Assembly (NCBI GenBank): GCA_025766275.1
Contig: JAFKAC010000094.1
Location: 162,016-226,015 of the forward strand
DNA from: Lactarius indigo
Lineage: Eukaryota > Basidiomycota > Agaricomycetes > Russulales > Russulaceae
Direction of reading: 5' to 3'
DNA: 64,000 bases
Shown here: in pieces, positions 24,526-37,572 of the stretch
Numbering within the stretch: position 1 is the stretch's first letter
How the letters are laid out: each line of letters begins with the position of its first letter
Notes under the pieces: model-generated
What the model was told of the DNA's origin: nothing
Seen by the model: the letters and a program-made list of their open reading frames with translations, nothing else
Databases searched by the model: none
Program-made: the position numbers and the translations under genes

Positions 24526-26145
24526 GGGGAAGAGGGGTTGTTTAGTTCCCAGATTCCCAGAGCCCAGGTAGAAATAGCTGAAGATGGGGTCGGTAGTCTC
24601 TTGTACCCTCAGAAATTATCAGCCCACGCTCGTGGCGCCAGCTCGAACTTCTTCGCATGAGTTTGGAAGACGTGATAGCTTCTAAAGAAATATCTCGTGT
24701 GATGTTGGTGAGACCAACGCAGAGCAGAGAACTAGGGTGGATCTCAGATCTTGAAACCCGGCCAATCTGGAGTGCCAGTGGGTCACGGTATAACACCGCA
24801 AACTGAATGGGTTGCGATGACTCGGATAAGATGCCAGTAGTGTTTGAACAGTTGAGCCCCCCAAAGCGCTTTTGCGAGTCTGACTGTTCGGAATGGAAGC
24901 TAGAAGGCTGTCAATCATGGCATGGAACGTCGCGACCGAGGCCTGTAAGCGGGATCTCCCTTACGGGTTGAACAACACAACCGCTGGCAAACTCGGTAGC
25001 ATACAAAGCGGCTCATCCCTACCTTCCGTCGCAGGGTTCTCGGGGAACCCCTATCCTTCGTCGACCAACACACCACCCGCTTCCCCCGGACGCCAAGAAA
25101 ACTACCCCTTACGGGCCGCAGCCACAGAGGTGGGAAAGACGAACGAGGGCACAAAAATAAAGACGCCAAAATACTCCAGGCCCACTACGTCCACCGCCCT
25201 ACAAGTTCAGTTGCTACCAGCTGACCCTGAGATTCGGTAAAGTACGATCACGTGCAGTTGCGGAGACTTGTAAAATTACGCAGACCCAAAATATAGGGGT
25301 GCGCTCCTAACATAGGACGCTCATCTATGCATATTTTAAGACTTTAGTGGGTCTCGCTACGACCGGTCTATGTATCTGGTAAGTTGTGTATCCCGGAAAT
25401 ACAAATAGAATTTTTAAAAAAAAAAAAAAAAAACAGGTTGACAATCAACTCGGAGCTATCAATACCGCTGGCGTTTGCTTTTTCCCATTCACAGGCCATA
25501 AGCAGCCCAGTTACAGATGGTGAAGTGCCTGTCGATGCCAACAACGTCGGGTCACTTGGATCAATGAGGTGGATGGGGAAACTGATCAAAGCACCCTGTT
25601 ATAATGTCTAGAAGCTTACGCAGCCTTTACTGCCTCAGGTGAGCCTCGGCCTGGTGTATGATAGTGCTTCCCTCAGCTGAGGCTTTACCCGACGATAAAT
25701 TCCGGAGTGACTATAATTTCTACTATCCCTCACAGTATTTATCCTCTGCAGTCATACTTATACTTGTCGCGGTGTATATTCACAGTGAAAACGTAGACAG
25801 GAAGATATGCTACTGCTGTACACCAAACTGTGGAGTATATAGAATTCGATGCACGCAGTGAACGACAATGTTTCAGATTTCTATTATCACTACCTCGGAC
25901 TTGTTTCTGACCTTCGAAATGAATTATACACACGCGAAGGGGGTGGGAAGTCTACGGGCAGAAGCCCGCAGTTACGTGGATAAAATGGCATCGAAAAAGA
26001 GGCACCCCCACTCAATACAGATTTCTCCCGAAGACACGGATGGAATCGAAAAAGAAAGAATACTCATGTACATGTGTTGTTCTTGCATGCCACAGATTCC
26101 ATCATAAGTAGTACTCTTCCTGCGCCAGTAGGTCCTCTCCGCGGA
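24526..26145. other. Spacer between copies C and D, with insertion
   Basis: Upstream sequence of copy C resembling the other I-II spacers, interrupted by the poly(A)-tailed insertion at about 24918-25433. No host gene recognised. Confidence 0.45.
24918..25433 (+). mobile_element. Probable poly(A)-tailed retroelement insertion
   Basis: Relative to the homologous spacers near 31640 and 40570 (GCTAGAAGACTG-ACAATCA...), this spacer is split by about 515 extra bases. The insert ends in an 18-base A run (25416-25433). The sequence before it (GGCTGTCAATCA, 24906-24917) and after it (GGTTGACAATCA, 25436-25447) match at 10 of 12 positions, like a worn target-site duplication. The ORF at 24893-25240 encodes a proline/serine/threonine-rich stretch ending LLPADPEIR with no recognised domain. 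Just before the poly(A) is CCCGGAAATACAAATAGAAT. It fits a 5'-truncated LINE or another product of target-primed reverse transcription. Family not identified. Confidence 0.5.
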
Positions 26146-28395
26146 CTAGGTCTTCCTTGAAATGCCGAAAGATTCTCCATCCACCCCATGCGAAGCGGTG
26201 GCGCTCGCCACCCCGCGCCGCTCTGCAGCCCAACGTCCTTCCTGGACGTCTACGGTCGACCGGATAACCAGACTCGCCACTGGGCAGAGAGCGAACGAGA
26301 AGGGGACACCATCCCAGTTGTTACCCGACTTGTTGATGATCGCTTGAACTATGTTCGGGCCGATCACCGATGAAGCGTGGTTCGAGAGCCCGAATGAGCA
26401 GAAGAACTGGGTTTTTTTATTTATTCGGGACGAAAGCGAGGGGAAAAGCGAGTTAAATGGCGCGGTCGGTCTGGAGAAGGAGAAGGGATCATCTGGGGAA
26501 GCACCATGTTGTCAAACCCAGGGTGGAAAGTTCAACCATCAGAGTCTTTGGGGAGGGAGAATAGGGTGCTTGAAAGAGCCCGGGCATGATATCACCAAAT
26601 GACGGAGTTGTCGAGACACTACTCGAATTCGTCCGTCCACATGTCGGTCATTCACCAGAGGGATTAAGATCGTCACCACGATTGTCACCACGAATTAGAC
26701 GTATCCAGATCATCACGAACGAGCAGGCGAAAATCGACAAAACTGGTTCAATACCATCTCCGTGCTAACCCTCCATTTCCATTGAATGTATCAAAAACCG
26801 TGCGTACTTGCCGTCGATGTAATTGCTTGTGCAAGGCCGAGATACGTATTCTGCAGGAACGAGAAGGTAAACCTGTCATTCCAGGCTTAATTATAGCAAA
26901 TCTACCACCGATGTGCCTGTTGTGTCCGAACCCTAAGCAAAGGCAAAGCCCCCTGACCATGTCAGTTTCACGTAATCATACTCACATAGACACCCATCAC
27001 ATCGGCAAGGAGGAAGAACGCGAGCAGGTAGGTGAAGGTGTAGGGCAACTTCTTATACTGCCTCAAGGCGACCTAGACATAGTTCAGAGTCAAATGCGAC
27101 CATGACTGATAGATAGCTCCTGACCTGCTTCTAACCGATGGTCAGATAGCTCTGCTCCTCGCTACCTTTAGCCTTGGTCAAGGGCGTTGGTATAAAACTG
27201 CGGTATCCTCACCATTGGCGAAGCTTCCAGATAAAGCAGCATGATGATCGTACGCACATTACCAAATACCAATCACCCTATATCCGCTCGTGCTTGAATT
27301 TCAGACATGCGTGGGCCAACCTCTGTGCTATGTAAAGTTTGCGAGGTCTCACAAGACGATGCCATGGTTTCTGGATTTCGGATTAGGCCGAAGGGGAAGC
27401 CGAAAAGACAAGTTTGGTCCCAAAGTCATGATGCAGCCAATGTTACAGTAGGTATACCAAATCACGTCATCATCTGAGGCGTAAAAAAGTACATAATGGA
27501 CTCACAGTGTTCTTCTGCTCGTAAACTTCGGCGGAAATATCACCACAATCGTACCTATCTCTGAGATCGTGCGAATGCTGCGTATTGCGTGGGAGTTGGG
27601 GAGGGGGAGGGAAGGGGATGGCTGTATAGGGCACGAGCGTGGCGCAATGTCTTTCTTTTTATTAGCCTACACATTGATCAACGAGCTGGCCACGTACCGC
27701 CAAGCACATCCTCGTGAACTGGGCCGCCCAACATATCAGGGTCACAATAAAGAGCAGCCACCTGCCGAATGTCCCGTAATCAGCGGCTGAGCCGATGTGA
27801 AGGTCACGAGCTAGGGAAAGGTCAGGAATCATGTCACAAAAAAGTGGGTAGGAAAAATCAGCACATACAGATACATCGGCCCCATTGGCAACCAGGACAA
27901 CAGAGCCCACTGCCTACTTATCACACCCCAGGGTACGATGCATCTGCCAGACGAATCGGCATCTAAACGCGACAAGACCGGCCTGCGCACAGGGTCATAG
28001 CCTGCAGCCGTGGCAAGATATTGGCGTTTCGAGAATCAAGACTGAACCGGTTGGTTGACTGGCCCATGAGGGTGCACTTAAAGTGCCAATAACTTATTAG
28101 ACATCAACTCCATCGCATCGAGTCTTCGGTCATCAGCCACGCCACGGATAGTACACGTCACGGAGAGATGCACTATGATACAGATGATACACTTGTGAGA
28201 CATCGCAGATGACATAAAGAGGGCACATACAATAGTAGCTCCATATCTCCCCACACGTTACGACGGGTACATCATGCATCATAGCTAGGAGGTCCAACAA
28301 TGGGACTCCAGACAGCTGCGTCGTCCTTCGTGACCTAGTAGAACACAAGGTAGAACGAGCTCCAGGGCAAGATGTTCTGTAGGTACGCGGGACAT
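26146..28395 (-). pseudogene. Atg22-like, type II copy D (decayed)
   Basis: Degenerate relative of copy H. Retained: final-exon blocks MIGPNIVQAIINKSGNNWDG and ASLVIRSTVDVQ, then a shortened tail because the AAVI-type segment is lost; GSAADYGTFGRWLLFIVTLICWAAQF in exon 5. Exon 13 is cut: sequence for FHNVWEFWAYN is deleted between about 26590 and 26600, joining the middle of that exon to the intron beyond. Most of exon 6 is rearranged near 27560-27660. The N-terminus begins MSRVPTEHLALELV but soon loses frame. Not expected to function. Confidence 0.75.
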
Positions 28396-28499
28396 GAAAA
28401 GGAGACGGTAGTCAAGGTACGTGTACGAGAGGAAAAAGTGAGTAGGGTGATGGCTTTCCGGATGGCCCTCACTGGCACTGGCACTGACATGTACTGACA

Positions 28500-28825
28500 C
28501 CGTGACAGACAACCACTAGACCACCATGATTAGAAAAGGAAATGCTTCAGGGGCCTGAGGGAATGTCTCGCCGGACCGGCCCGGCCAGCGGCCGCCACAA
28601 AGAAAATCGCCCAATTCTTGCCAAAAATTATCATCCCTACTGTCGGTTTGGTTTGTCACACCCGAGCACTTCAGTCTCAGATCTTCAGGATTCAGAACCA
28701 ATACGGTTATGTACTCCAGAGTCCAATGAAAAGCGCGAAACATTTTGGCACCCATTGGGCTTTGTTTCTCACTAAAAACTGCAAAAACGTTGAAACTCGA
28801 AAACACAATTTCATGATGCCATCGA
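28500..28825. repeat. Junction of two tandem I+II units (D to E)
   Basis: The upstream flank of copy D meets the downstream flank of copy E here. The stretch with AAAAGGAAAT, GTCTCGCCGG, CGGCC-GC and CACAAAG-AAAATCGCCCAA recurs at 34170-34235 between F and G. Only its first part (AAAAGGAAATT, GTCTCCCGGTCCG) recurs upstream of H at about 44178-44220. The duplication breakpoint therefore lies near 28575. Confidence 0.55.
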
Positions 28826-31272
28826 CTAAATCTTCCCAATGCTCTTGTCCTCGCTCTTCGACGATTCGTTATCCATCTCGTCCGAATATACCGCATGGGC
28901 ACTCGTCCCCCGCTGGTCTAAGGCCCACTGCGCCGCTGCGGACCTCCCTCTCGGCACGTTTATGCCAAACAATGCCACGAGACACCCAAGAGCGCTGAGA
29001 ACGGCCATGACTGGGAACGCCTTCCATTTGTTTCCATTCTCGTTGACTATCGCCTGGATCACATTCGGTCCAATAATTGCCGCAGAGCGATTGAACAGTC
29101 CAAATAGACCGAAAAACTGTCATTTTTTTTTTGTGAGCGGACGGCACTTGTGACTGTAGAGGAAGGAGAGGGGTATACGTACCATATACTCGAACCCGGG
29201 AGGGGAGAGCTCACTCATCATCGTTTGCGTGATAGAGTAATTTGGTCCTACGGCAAGTCCGAACATAACATTGTACACCCAGAACTCCCAAGCGTTGTGA
29301 AACCTGCGGTACATACACACATCGTCGCTGAGCGGAAGGAAGAAATAAGTTAGATCTCACCCAAACTTGTCAGTCCAGATTCCGATCGTTCCCCAAACCG
29401 GGATCAGGGACGCCAGACTGGACGCAGCAAGGAGCTAGCTCTCCAATTAATAGGTAAGTATAGAATGTTTGTGTCGGTCATACCATCAACCTAATGTCGA
29501 TCTTCCAGTGACGTTGTATGTACCAAGATGCAACAACACATGCTGCACAGATGACTACCCGTACGAGGGTAAGATACGTATTCTGCAGAAATGAGAATGA
29601 GAACTGGTCGTTTTGGCAAATTGCAACCAGCGTGAAAGTCGTGCTCAAACCCTGGGCGCGTCACCGAGTCAGCGTTACTCTGGTGAGCTGACATGACGGT
29701 ACCCACGTCTGAGAGGAGAAAGATGGAGAATAGATAAGCGAAGGTGTCTGGTAGTTTCCTGTACTGCTTCAAAGCGACAAAGATCTTATTTGGGGACGGT
29801 TCAGCTTGGGCAATAAACAAAAAAACAAGTGTTGCGGACCTGCTTCCAGCTTATTGTGAGATAGTTTTCTCCTTTCGGAAGCTTTGGCCCTGGTCGAGGC
29901 TGTTGGAATATAACTGGTTGTCCGCTCGTTACTTTCATAGGCTAAACACCAACAGTTTTAGAGCACTTACACCACCAAATACCAAACAGAACCCAATATC
30001 CGTTTGACCTGTGTTGCAAAGGCGTTGTCAGTGTCTGAATGATGTACGGTACCACCACGAGACCTCACAAGACGATAACATAACTACCAATTCTCGAATT
30101 GTCGCTCAGCGGGAGCAGCAACGACAAGTTCAGTGGTAACGCAAAAATTTGACCAGCAAAAAAGCAACTCTACCAGATCACGTCGTTGATGATAGGGCAC
30201 CAAGTTAGCGAACGCACCATGCTGACACTACTGATCTTGCTCTTTTCGATACTTTTCTCCTTCTCATAGGCTTCTAGGGACAACTCTCCCCGTTCATAGC
30301 GCACCCTGAGCTCACGTGAGTGAGGCGTATTGCGAGCCAGTTGCGGGAAAATTGCCGCAAAAAATGCAAGGACGACGCCCCGCGAAGCGAAGCTGATCGT
30401 GTACAATGCCATCGCGACACCCCACCTACTCGGGGCTGGTTGACATAGAATTTAGAGATCAACTCAAAAAACGTTTCGAATGCTGTGACCCACATGTCAA
30501 ACTCATGCTCGCAAACTGGGCTGCCCAACATATAGCGGTGGAAACAAGGAGCAGCCACCTGCCAAACGTCCGATAGTCAGCAGCCGGCCCAATGGTTGCG
30601 AAGACTAGTGTCATTATCTGGGATAGATCTCATCGTGACAGATTGTGCAACGAAAAACAAAAATCAACATACAGCAAAGCTCAGTCCATTGGCAACCAAA
30701 ACAACTGAGCTCACTTCCTTAGACCCGCTTCCCCAGGGTAAGACACATTTCCTGGACGCTTCCAGGTCCAGACAGGACGAGCCTGGACCACGAACGGGAT
30801 CATATCCAGCAGCGGTGGCCAGTTCCTGAAATAGAGTCAAAGAGTAACCTATAACGCGAGACCTCAGTTAGTTGAGCACGATAATGACAATGTGCATTCC
30901 CCACCCTCAGGCCCGAGTGCCTGCGTATTGGACACATGTGTTGAGCATTAGCACTAGAATCCCGTGCACTTGATGACGAGCAGGGCTAGGGAAACGTACG
31001 TTATTCCCAAATTGAAACACTGAAGAGAAGCCGTCAACGACATCGCAATAAAAAAAGAAAAAAAAAAAAAAAAAGAAAACAGAAAACAGAAAATAGATAT
31101 ATCAATACACACGATAGTAACTCCACAACTCTCGTCGAGTTGTAACTGGCTCGTCGTCGCTCGGTGCGGAAACAGGTGCAACTAAGGCAGACTTGGAGGC
31201 ACTCTCATCTTTTCGGACCTCGGGGAGGGCGAGCTCTGAGACAGGAGTCGCTTCAAGTACTGGGAGCGACAT
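28826..31272 (-). CDS. Atg22-like vacuolar amino-acid effluxer, type I copy E
   Basis: Intact-looking paralogue of C and G. Blocks seen in order: MSLPVLEATPVSELALPEV, both 5' microexons with GT donors, DPVRGPGSSCLD, DYRTFGRWLLLVSTAICW, ARNTPHSRELRVRYERGEL, SIEKSKISSV, YRKLPDTFAYLFSIFLLSD, ICQNDQFSFSFLQNTYL, a LIPVWGTIGIWTDKFG exon, WEFWVYNVMFGLAVGPN, MMSELSPPGFEYM and a last exon ending SKSEDKSIGKI. Intron 1 is expanded by an A-rich run near 31047-31085. Splice sites follow copy G; the exon 10 acceptor is AAG. Expected role, from the family, is amino-acid export from the vacuole. Confidence 0.82.
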
Positions 31273-32374
31273 GGGGGGAAATGGGCTAGATGGTTCCCAG
31301 ATTGTCAGAGCTTATGTAGAAATAGCTGAAGATGGGGTCGGTAGCCCCGTTTACCCTCGGAAACTATTAGATCACGCTCGCTGCACCTACTCCAACTTCC
31401 TGGCACACAATTTAGAATACGTGATAGGCTTATCAAGAAATATCTCGCATGACGCCAGTGAGACTTACTCAGAGCAGAGAACCAGGATGCAACTCGGGTC
31501 CTGAGAAGCCGTCCAATTTGTTGTGCCAGTGGGTCGCCACAAACACCGCAAATGAATTGCAGCGATAAGGCACCAGTAGTGATTGAACACAAGGTCGAGC
31601 ATCCTCAAGCGCTTTTGCAAGTCCGACTGGTCAGAATAGAAGCTAGAAGACTGACAATCAACACCACTAGCATTTACCTTTCCGATCTACACGACATGAG
31701 TATCTCACTTACGAAGGGCGAAGTCGCCACGGGGGGGCCGGGGTCTTGCGTCTTGTTCAACCAACAACTTGAACCCATTTGTTAACCAAAAAATATTCAA
31801 ATTCAAGGGAAGCTAACGAAAAATTGTTTTCCGAAAACCCATTTCTATTCCGGTGTTTGTGGTCGCTGGCCCGGACCGGTCGCAGCAAGGACTTGGGTAT
31901 TACAAGGGTGTTAACGAAGTGCCCCGGCAGCAAAGTTTTCATGAACGAAGTAAAGCAGTAACCATGACAAACTCAGACAGAGCCCATCGTTGATATAACT
32001 TACTCACAGTTGACGGTATTACATTTATTTACAGTTATCTAAGACCCTTCCCGTCAACTACGGAAACCGCCGTAACAACACCCAGATTCTCAAGTTAGCT
32101 CACCTGCCATTTTGAGCATGTCAACGTCAACTTGAACTTATGCGTCGACTTCAGGCTCGGATCGCGTGGATCAAGGCATGGGTGGGAAACCTGGAAAGTC
32201 CTACGACCGAAGAGCAGAAGCCCGCGGTGATAAAAAAAAAAAGCACTGAGGACCAGGCAGCGCTACTTCAGAGTCAATACAGATTTGACCCGAAGATACA
32301 AATGATCCGACAAAAAAGAGTATACACGTGCATGAGTTGTCTTTGCATGCCATAAATTTCATCAAGAGTAGTAT
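31273..32374. other. Spacer between copies E and F
   Basis: Homologous to the other I-II spacers, with recurring blocks near 31625 and 32195. No gene recognised. The sequence is diverged and free of the insertion found between C and D. Confidence 0.45.
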
Positions 32375-34084
32375 TCTTCCAGCACCAGTGAATCCGCGGA
32401 CTAGGTCTTCCCCGTTCTGCCGAAGGATTCACCGTCTGTCCCGTCCGAGAACTAGAAGGTGGCGCTTGCCAGCCCACGCCGCCCCTTCTAGACGGCCGTG
32501 GCGAGGCAGATGACCAGACTTGCCGCGCAGAGAACGGACAAGGCGTGGAAGCCGTCCAGTTGTTGCCCGAATTGTTGATGATCCCTCGAATCACGTTCGG
32601 GGCCGCTCATCGGCGAAGTGCAGTTTGAGAGCCCGAACACGACATCGTAGAACTCCCACACGTTATGAAATCCTTGGTGCGATGGCCCGCTGGATATCAG
32701 CAAATACCCGAACTTATATGTCCACATGCCGATCATTGGGATCAAGATAGTCATCACGTTTGCGTTTGTCACTATGAACTGGACGCATCCGGATCGCCAT
32801 GGACGAATAACCGAAGGATGACATGCAGACTGGCCCGTCCATCTTCTTTGTGCCGATCTTCCAATACCGTCAAATGAAGCACTACCGGAAACCGAGGGGT
32901 ACTTGCCGTCAACGTAATTGCTTGTGCTATGCCGAGATACGTATTCTGCAGGAACGAGAAGGTAAAAATTTCATTCTGGCAAGTCAACACCAATATGCCT
33001 GTTGTATTCGAACCCTGTGCAAAGGCAAAGCTGCTCGACCAGTAGGTTGGAAGTATCTACCGATGCAATGTTTCTGTTTTGGCCTGCACGTTGATCAACG
33101 TTCGGGATAGCGACATATACGTCAAGCCTGTTCTTGCGAACTAGGGCACTCAACATATCAAAGTCACAATAAAGAGCGGCTAACTGCCTAACGTTTCGTG
33201 GCTAGCGGCTGAGCCAATGGTCGTAAAGATCAGTCACGGCCTAGGGAAAGGTCAAGAACCGTGCCACAAAGTGTGTAGGAGAAACTTGCGCATACAGAAA
33301 AACCCATCGGCAACCAAGACAAAAGAGCTTACTGCATTGGTATCACTACCCCAGGGTGAGACCGCATCTACCAGACGCATCGGCATCTAAACACGACACA
33401 AACCTGGCCCGCACAGATGGTCATAGCCTGCGGCCGTGGCGAGAGACGACGTTCCGAGATCAAAAATGGACTGGTTGGTTGGGAGGCTCATGAGGATGCA
33501 TAACACCTTAGATATCAACCCCATGCGCCTCAAGTCTCGATCATCAACCACGCCTCGGATAGTACACGGTACGGAGACGTACTAGTGATACACTTATGGG
33601 AGACATTGCGGATGATACAAAGAGGGCACATACGATAGTAGCTCCATAGCTTCCCACGGGTTACGAAAGGCACATCGTGCATCATAGCTAAGAGATCCAA
33701 CAATAGGACTGAAGAAAGCCACGTCGTCGTCTTTTTTTTTTTTTTTTTGAATCGAGTTTATTCCGGGGCAGTACATAATACAAAGCCGGTCTTCAAGCGC
33801 GGGTAGCGAAAGAAATTTTGTAACTAGTAAGTAAGCTAGGCTCACATGCGGGCGGGTAAAGTAGAATGGCCGAAGCCAGGCGTCACCTCCCAGAGGCAGA
33901 CGGGTCAGGGTCGAAGGGGAATTGTACAGAGAGTGAGGACATCCGAAGCGCAGGGAACCCTTATGAGGGCACGGAACACGAAGAGGGGTTGCGCCTACGG
34001 GGGCTGTGGTGGGTAGCCACGTCGTCTTTCCTGACCTAGTAGAACGAGCTCCAAGGCAATATGCTCCATTGGTATGTGGGACAT
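32375..34084 (-). pseudogene. Atg22-like, type II copy F (large internal deletion)
   Basis: The most damaged array copy. Present: fragments of the last exon (LPFWQNRQTV-like relic, GNNWTAS), parts of exon 13 (FHNVWEFYDVVFGLSN, broken), exon 11 (ICQNEIFTFSFLQNTYLGIAQAI) and exons 1-5 in worn form. Just past exon 11 the sequence jumps, near 33030-33055, to what in copy B is intron 5, so exons 6-10 are missing. A 286 bp retro-insert (33729-34014) sits near the N-terminal exon. It cannot encode a transporter. Confidence 0.75.
33729..34014 (-). mobile_element. Short poly(A)-tailed retro-insert with 12 bp target duplication
   Basis: AGCCACGTCGTC is present twice, at 33717-33728 and 34015-34026, and the intervening 286 bp are absent from the matching place in copies D and H. 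The insert starts on the plus strand with GTC and a run of 18 T, so it is a minus-strand insert with a poly(A) tail; the tail is preceded by CCCCGGAATAAACTCGATTC. That is the form left by target-primed reverse transcription: a SINE, a 5'-truncated LINE or a processed retrocopy. No coding frame and no clear tRNA-like A or B box were seen. It is younger than the F pseudogene it sits in. Confidence 0.75.
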
Positions 34085-34433
34085 GGGAAGATCACCCATA
34101 CGCTCGAGGTACATGTACGAGAGGAGAAAGTGAGTGTTGTGACAGCTTCCGCAAAGCTACCCTGGCAATTGGGAAAGGAAATCTCCCAATAAGTCTCCCG
34201 GCCCGGCTAGCGCCACAAAATCGCCCAAAGTTATGCCTTGTACAGTAGTATTCGGAAAAAACAAGAAGCTCAAAAACCTATCTGAGGGCCTGTCCGGCAA
34301 ACGCTTTCTCGCGCGAGACATGAGCCAAGAAAAAAACAATGTTTTAATTTATTGAAAATGAGAATGTGATGCGTTCGGCAAACTTTGTCTCACGAGAGAC
34401 AGAGAAGTGAGACCGAGATTCTCCCTGCCAACC

Positions 34434-34460
34434 AGAAAAAGAGGTCTGACCTCTTTTTCT
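34434..34460. repeat. Perfect hairpin near left transposon end
   Basis: AGAAAAAGAGGTC (34434-34446), one T, then its complement (34448-34460). It lies in the non-coding left arm of the Harbinger element, between the end repeat and the Myb-like gene. It may serve as a subterminal binding site or as a transcription stop for the Myb-like gene; both are guesses. Confidence 0.7.
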
Positions 34461-34635
34461 TTGGCTTTTCTCTGTGTCGAGTGTGACTGTGACCGCCCGC
34501 GTTACAATATATTGTGCACATATCTAGATCGTTAGCACTTATAGCACGCACGCATGTAGCGTATAGCAGTAGAGACAGCCCAAATGACTGTATTTTTGAC
34601 ACAATACGAGTACAGTACAATGGATAGCTACGTAA

Positions 34636-35827
34636 TTACAGAACAGAACAGAACTTTTCGAGCTTGCGACGAAGGATCAGCGCGCGTACACCAGCATCGG
34701 CTATAGCGAGGTATGCGTTCGCAAACTCTGCATCCCCCATCACGCACTCAACCGCACTGGCGAACTCAAGACGGGTGAGCCCGCCATCTTTTTCAATTGC
34801 CTTGATGGCAAAGACTTGAGGCGTGTTGAGTTTGGCCGTTGCTGCTGCGTGTACTGAATCTGCCACGTCGCGTATCGATGTCGAGATGCTAGTCATCCCT
34901 TCACCAGCAGTGACACGCTGCTTCTTGTCCTTGGCTTTTGGTTCCACACTCATGGAACGTTTGCGTTTGCGGGGTTCAGGGCTTGCGGGCATCTTGAAAA
35001 AAGCCTCGTCCTGCAAGCCAATGTGAGATATAAGTAAGTAGACTATGCATACTTACCTCGCTCGTGTCGTATTTGTCTCCTCCGAAGAAGGAGGCCCCGG
35101 CCTCCTTAGGTGCGGGACCCGGGGTAATTGCCTGGATCAGCATAAGAACACCAGTGACCGCATCGAGTGGGACACCGACTTCTTCATCTGACCCATCCTC
35201 ACCCTTGGATTGGTCGAGGAGCACCGGGTCAATGGTAAATGAAGGTGCTGGTGTGCGCGAACTCCCGGGCGTCTGACCGAATCGAACCGCGTTTGCACCC
35301 GTGGCTCGGGTGCCGTCGATGAGTTCCGCAATGTCGTCGTATAACGGGAACCGCTTCTTGTTGCGGAACGGCCTTGCTTTCTTGTGGCTCTCAGGCTATA
35401 TAGCATATAGTTCAGCTCAAAATAGAAAGATGGTTCACTCACCGCGAGATACGCCTCCCATACATCGTCTGTGGCTGTGACGGTTTTCTTCGCGTCGTCC
35501 CAGCCGAATCCCGATAGGCCTCTGAGTTCCTTCACGGTTTCGAATTCTTGCTTGATCTAGACTCGGAGAGACGGATAAGTGCATACAACCTACAAAGAGG
35601 CCACTACACACCCGCTGCCACCGGTTCTTGATGGATTGGAAGGTCTTTGGGGACCCTCCTGATGTCTTCTCGCTGCCCAGGAGGGCAGCCTCGCACGCGG
35701 TCCACGCGACCTTTTTGGGGCCATTGTCGCCCCAGTTTGATTTGGCCTTCTCGGAGGCCAATGTGTGCACTAGAGTCGCCTCGTCAGCTTCTGACCAGTG
35801 ATTCGTCGCGTCCTTGTCCTTCTTCAT
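34636..35827 (-). CDS. Myb/SANT-like DNA-binding protein of the Harbinger element
   Basis: Second protein of the transposon. Exons on the minus strand: 35827-35612, 35556-35443, 35395-35057, 35010-34636, giving 347 residues in one frame with GT-AG introns of 46-55 bp. Residues about 8-110 form the Myb/SANT-like domain (NHWSEADEATLVHTL, then KTFQSIKNRWQRIKQEF, then GFGWDD and DVWEAYLA). A proline-rich acidic linker follows, then a basic stretch (EPRKRKRS, near 228-235, likely nuclear localisation) and a C-terminal helical region with VFAIKAIEKDG. It is downstream of the transposase on the same strand. Expected role: binding transposon ends together with the transposase. Confidence 0.85.
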
Positions 35828-36062
35828 CCTGTGTGGTCTTGTGGGATGTGGGAGGTGCAAGGGAGTAGGGAGGACGTAGGAGACACGTAGAGCGCAAGAG
35901 CCGTATTGGGGAGAGGATCGACGCGTCGCGATCGAGAAGCCGTATCAGGACCGTGATCGGCACGTGGATAGCACGTACCAAGTCTTGAGTGGGCTGCAAA
36001 ACACGGACTGCACAACGCGGATGACACTGCCCCGTCGACTCAATATATTCTACAGTGCATTG

Positions 36063-37513
36063 CTAATTGCGACGCCGTCTGATAGTACGTACATAATCAT
36101 CCCACATCTCTTGGGCAATCCTTTCTCGGCGGTCATTCGCTCTCTGTCTCTCCTGTCGACTTATGTTTCCTTGACGCGGGCCATCCTCGTCCTCTTGAGG
36201 ATCATCGTCGCCATCAATTACGTCGGTAGGGTCGTGTATCCGGATGAAGTTGTGCAATACTGCCAAGGCACCCACCAGTTGGGCTTGGGTTCGAATAGAA
36301 TACTCTTGTGCGATGACTAGGACCTTGAAACGCCGCTTCATGACCCCAAATATTCGCTCGATGACATTCCTGAGCTGTGCATGACGGAGGTTGAACAGCT
36401 CCTTGTAATTTTGAGGTCTACAATTCGTTTCATCAGCCCAAAATGAAATCTACTGAACCTTTCATGTGACGTACTTAGTGCCAGCTTGACCCCACTCTTT
36501 CAGATGATACCTAACAGCCCGGTAAGGCACAAGAAGTGCGTCTGATCCTGGATACCCTGCGTCGGCTAAGTAATAACGGCCAGCAGGAATCTTGAAGTCG
36601 GAATCCCAGGCATCCTGAAAGACCCGACCATCGCACGCGCTACCTTCCCAGCCAGCTAAGATATATAGAAAGTTCATTTCCATATCGCACACTGCAAGGA
36701 CATTTTGAGATAGTTGCCCCTTCCGGTTCCGATACCTTGCGTGTTGATCCCCAGAGACATGTGCTGGTATGTGTGTCCCGTCCAGCGCGCCGACACAATC
36801 CTTGAAGAAACGGAATTTCTGGGAGTGCCTTATGACATCAGGAATGGGTGCGTCATCCATAGGTTGCTTGACATAGGCACTGTACACCAGATCTGAAGTT
36901 AGCGCATCCAGCATGCGGTGGATGCATCTGGTTGGGTATTTGTCTCGTAAGTGATATATTTGGCAATAAAATTACTGTACTTTGTGATCGTATCCCCACT
37001 CCGTTGAAACCGCTCCTGGAGAGCCCGGTTGGATAATCCCCTCCGTGCATAGTGTAGAAATATGCAGATATGTTCCGCTGCAGAGACATGCCAGGATCCA
37101 CACAGACTCGCGTCCCTATCTAAGACTGATGAGAGTTGCCTGAAGACATGCTTACGCAGGCCAAATTCGTTGTAGAATCTGTCATCGTGCCCAGCCAAGA
37201 GCTCATCAATCCACTGTTGACCTGATAGGCTAGATGTGTTCTTGGCGGTCTTGACGAAGCGAGCCCCATATTCAAGTACTTCCGACCCAGCGGCAGAAGC
37301 AAGGTCAGCAGCGATCAGTGCAAGATCCAGAAGGTCCACTTCGTCGTCCTCAGATGCCATTACTGGGGAGTGTATGCGAGCGCGTTTATATGGAATGGGT
37401 GCTTCGTGAGGTGCTTTGCGGCGCTGCTTGTGGCGTTTGTGCTGCTTGCTGCTAAATTTGGTAGGTGCTCGGGATCTAGATATGATTGATGTAACAAGGT
37501 CACGCTTTGTCAT
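36063..37513 (-). CDS. Harbinger transposase (DDE superfamily endonuclease)
   Basis: Cut-and-paste transposase, 446 residues from three exons: 37513-36981, 36927-36475, 36417-36063, with introns starting GTACAG and GTACGT. N-terminus is basic (KQHKRHKQRRK), then comes a helix-turn-helix-like region (LSNRALQERFQRSGDTITK, about 160-178). The DDE_Tnp_4 core has catalytic residues Asp227 (LDGTHIP), Asp300 (LADAGYPG) and Glu349 (NVIERIFGVMKRRF). The VLHNFIRIHDP motif follows near residue 378, then an acidic and then arginine-rich tail. No stops or shifts are present, so the element may be active or only recently silenced. Confidence 0.9.
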
Positions 37514-37572
37514 GTAACGAGACGATTTAAAACAATGTTTTTATTTTTGCGTTCGGGGATCACAACTAATTA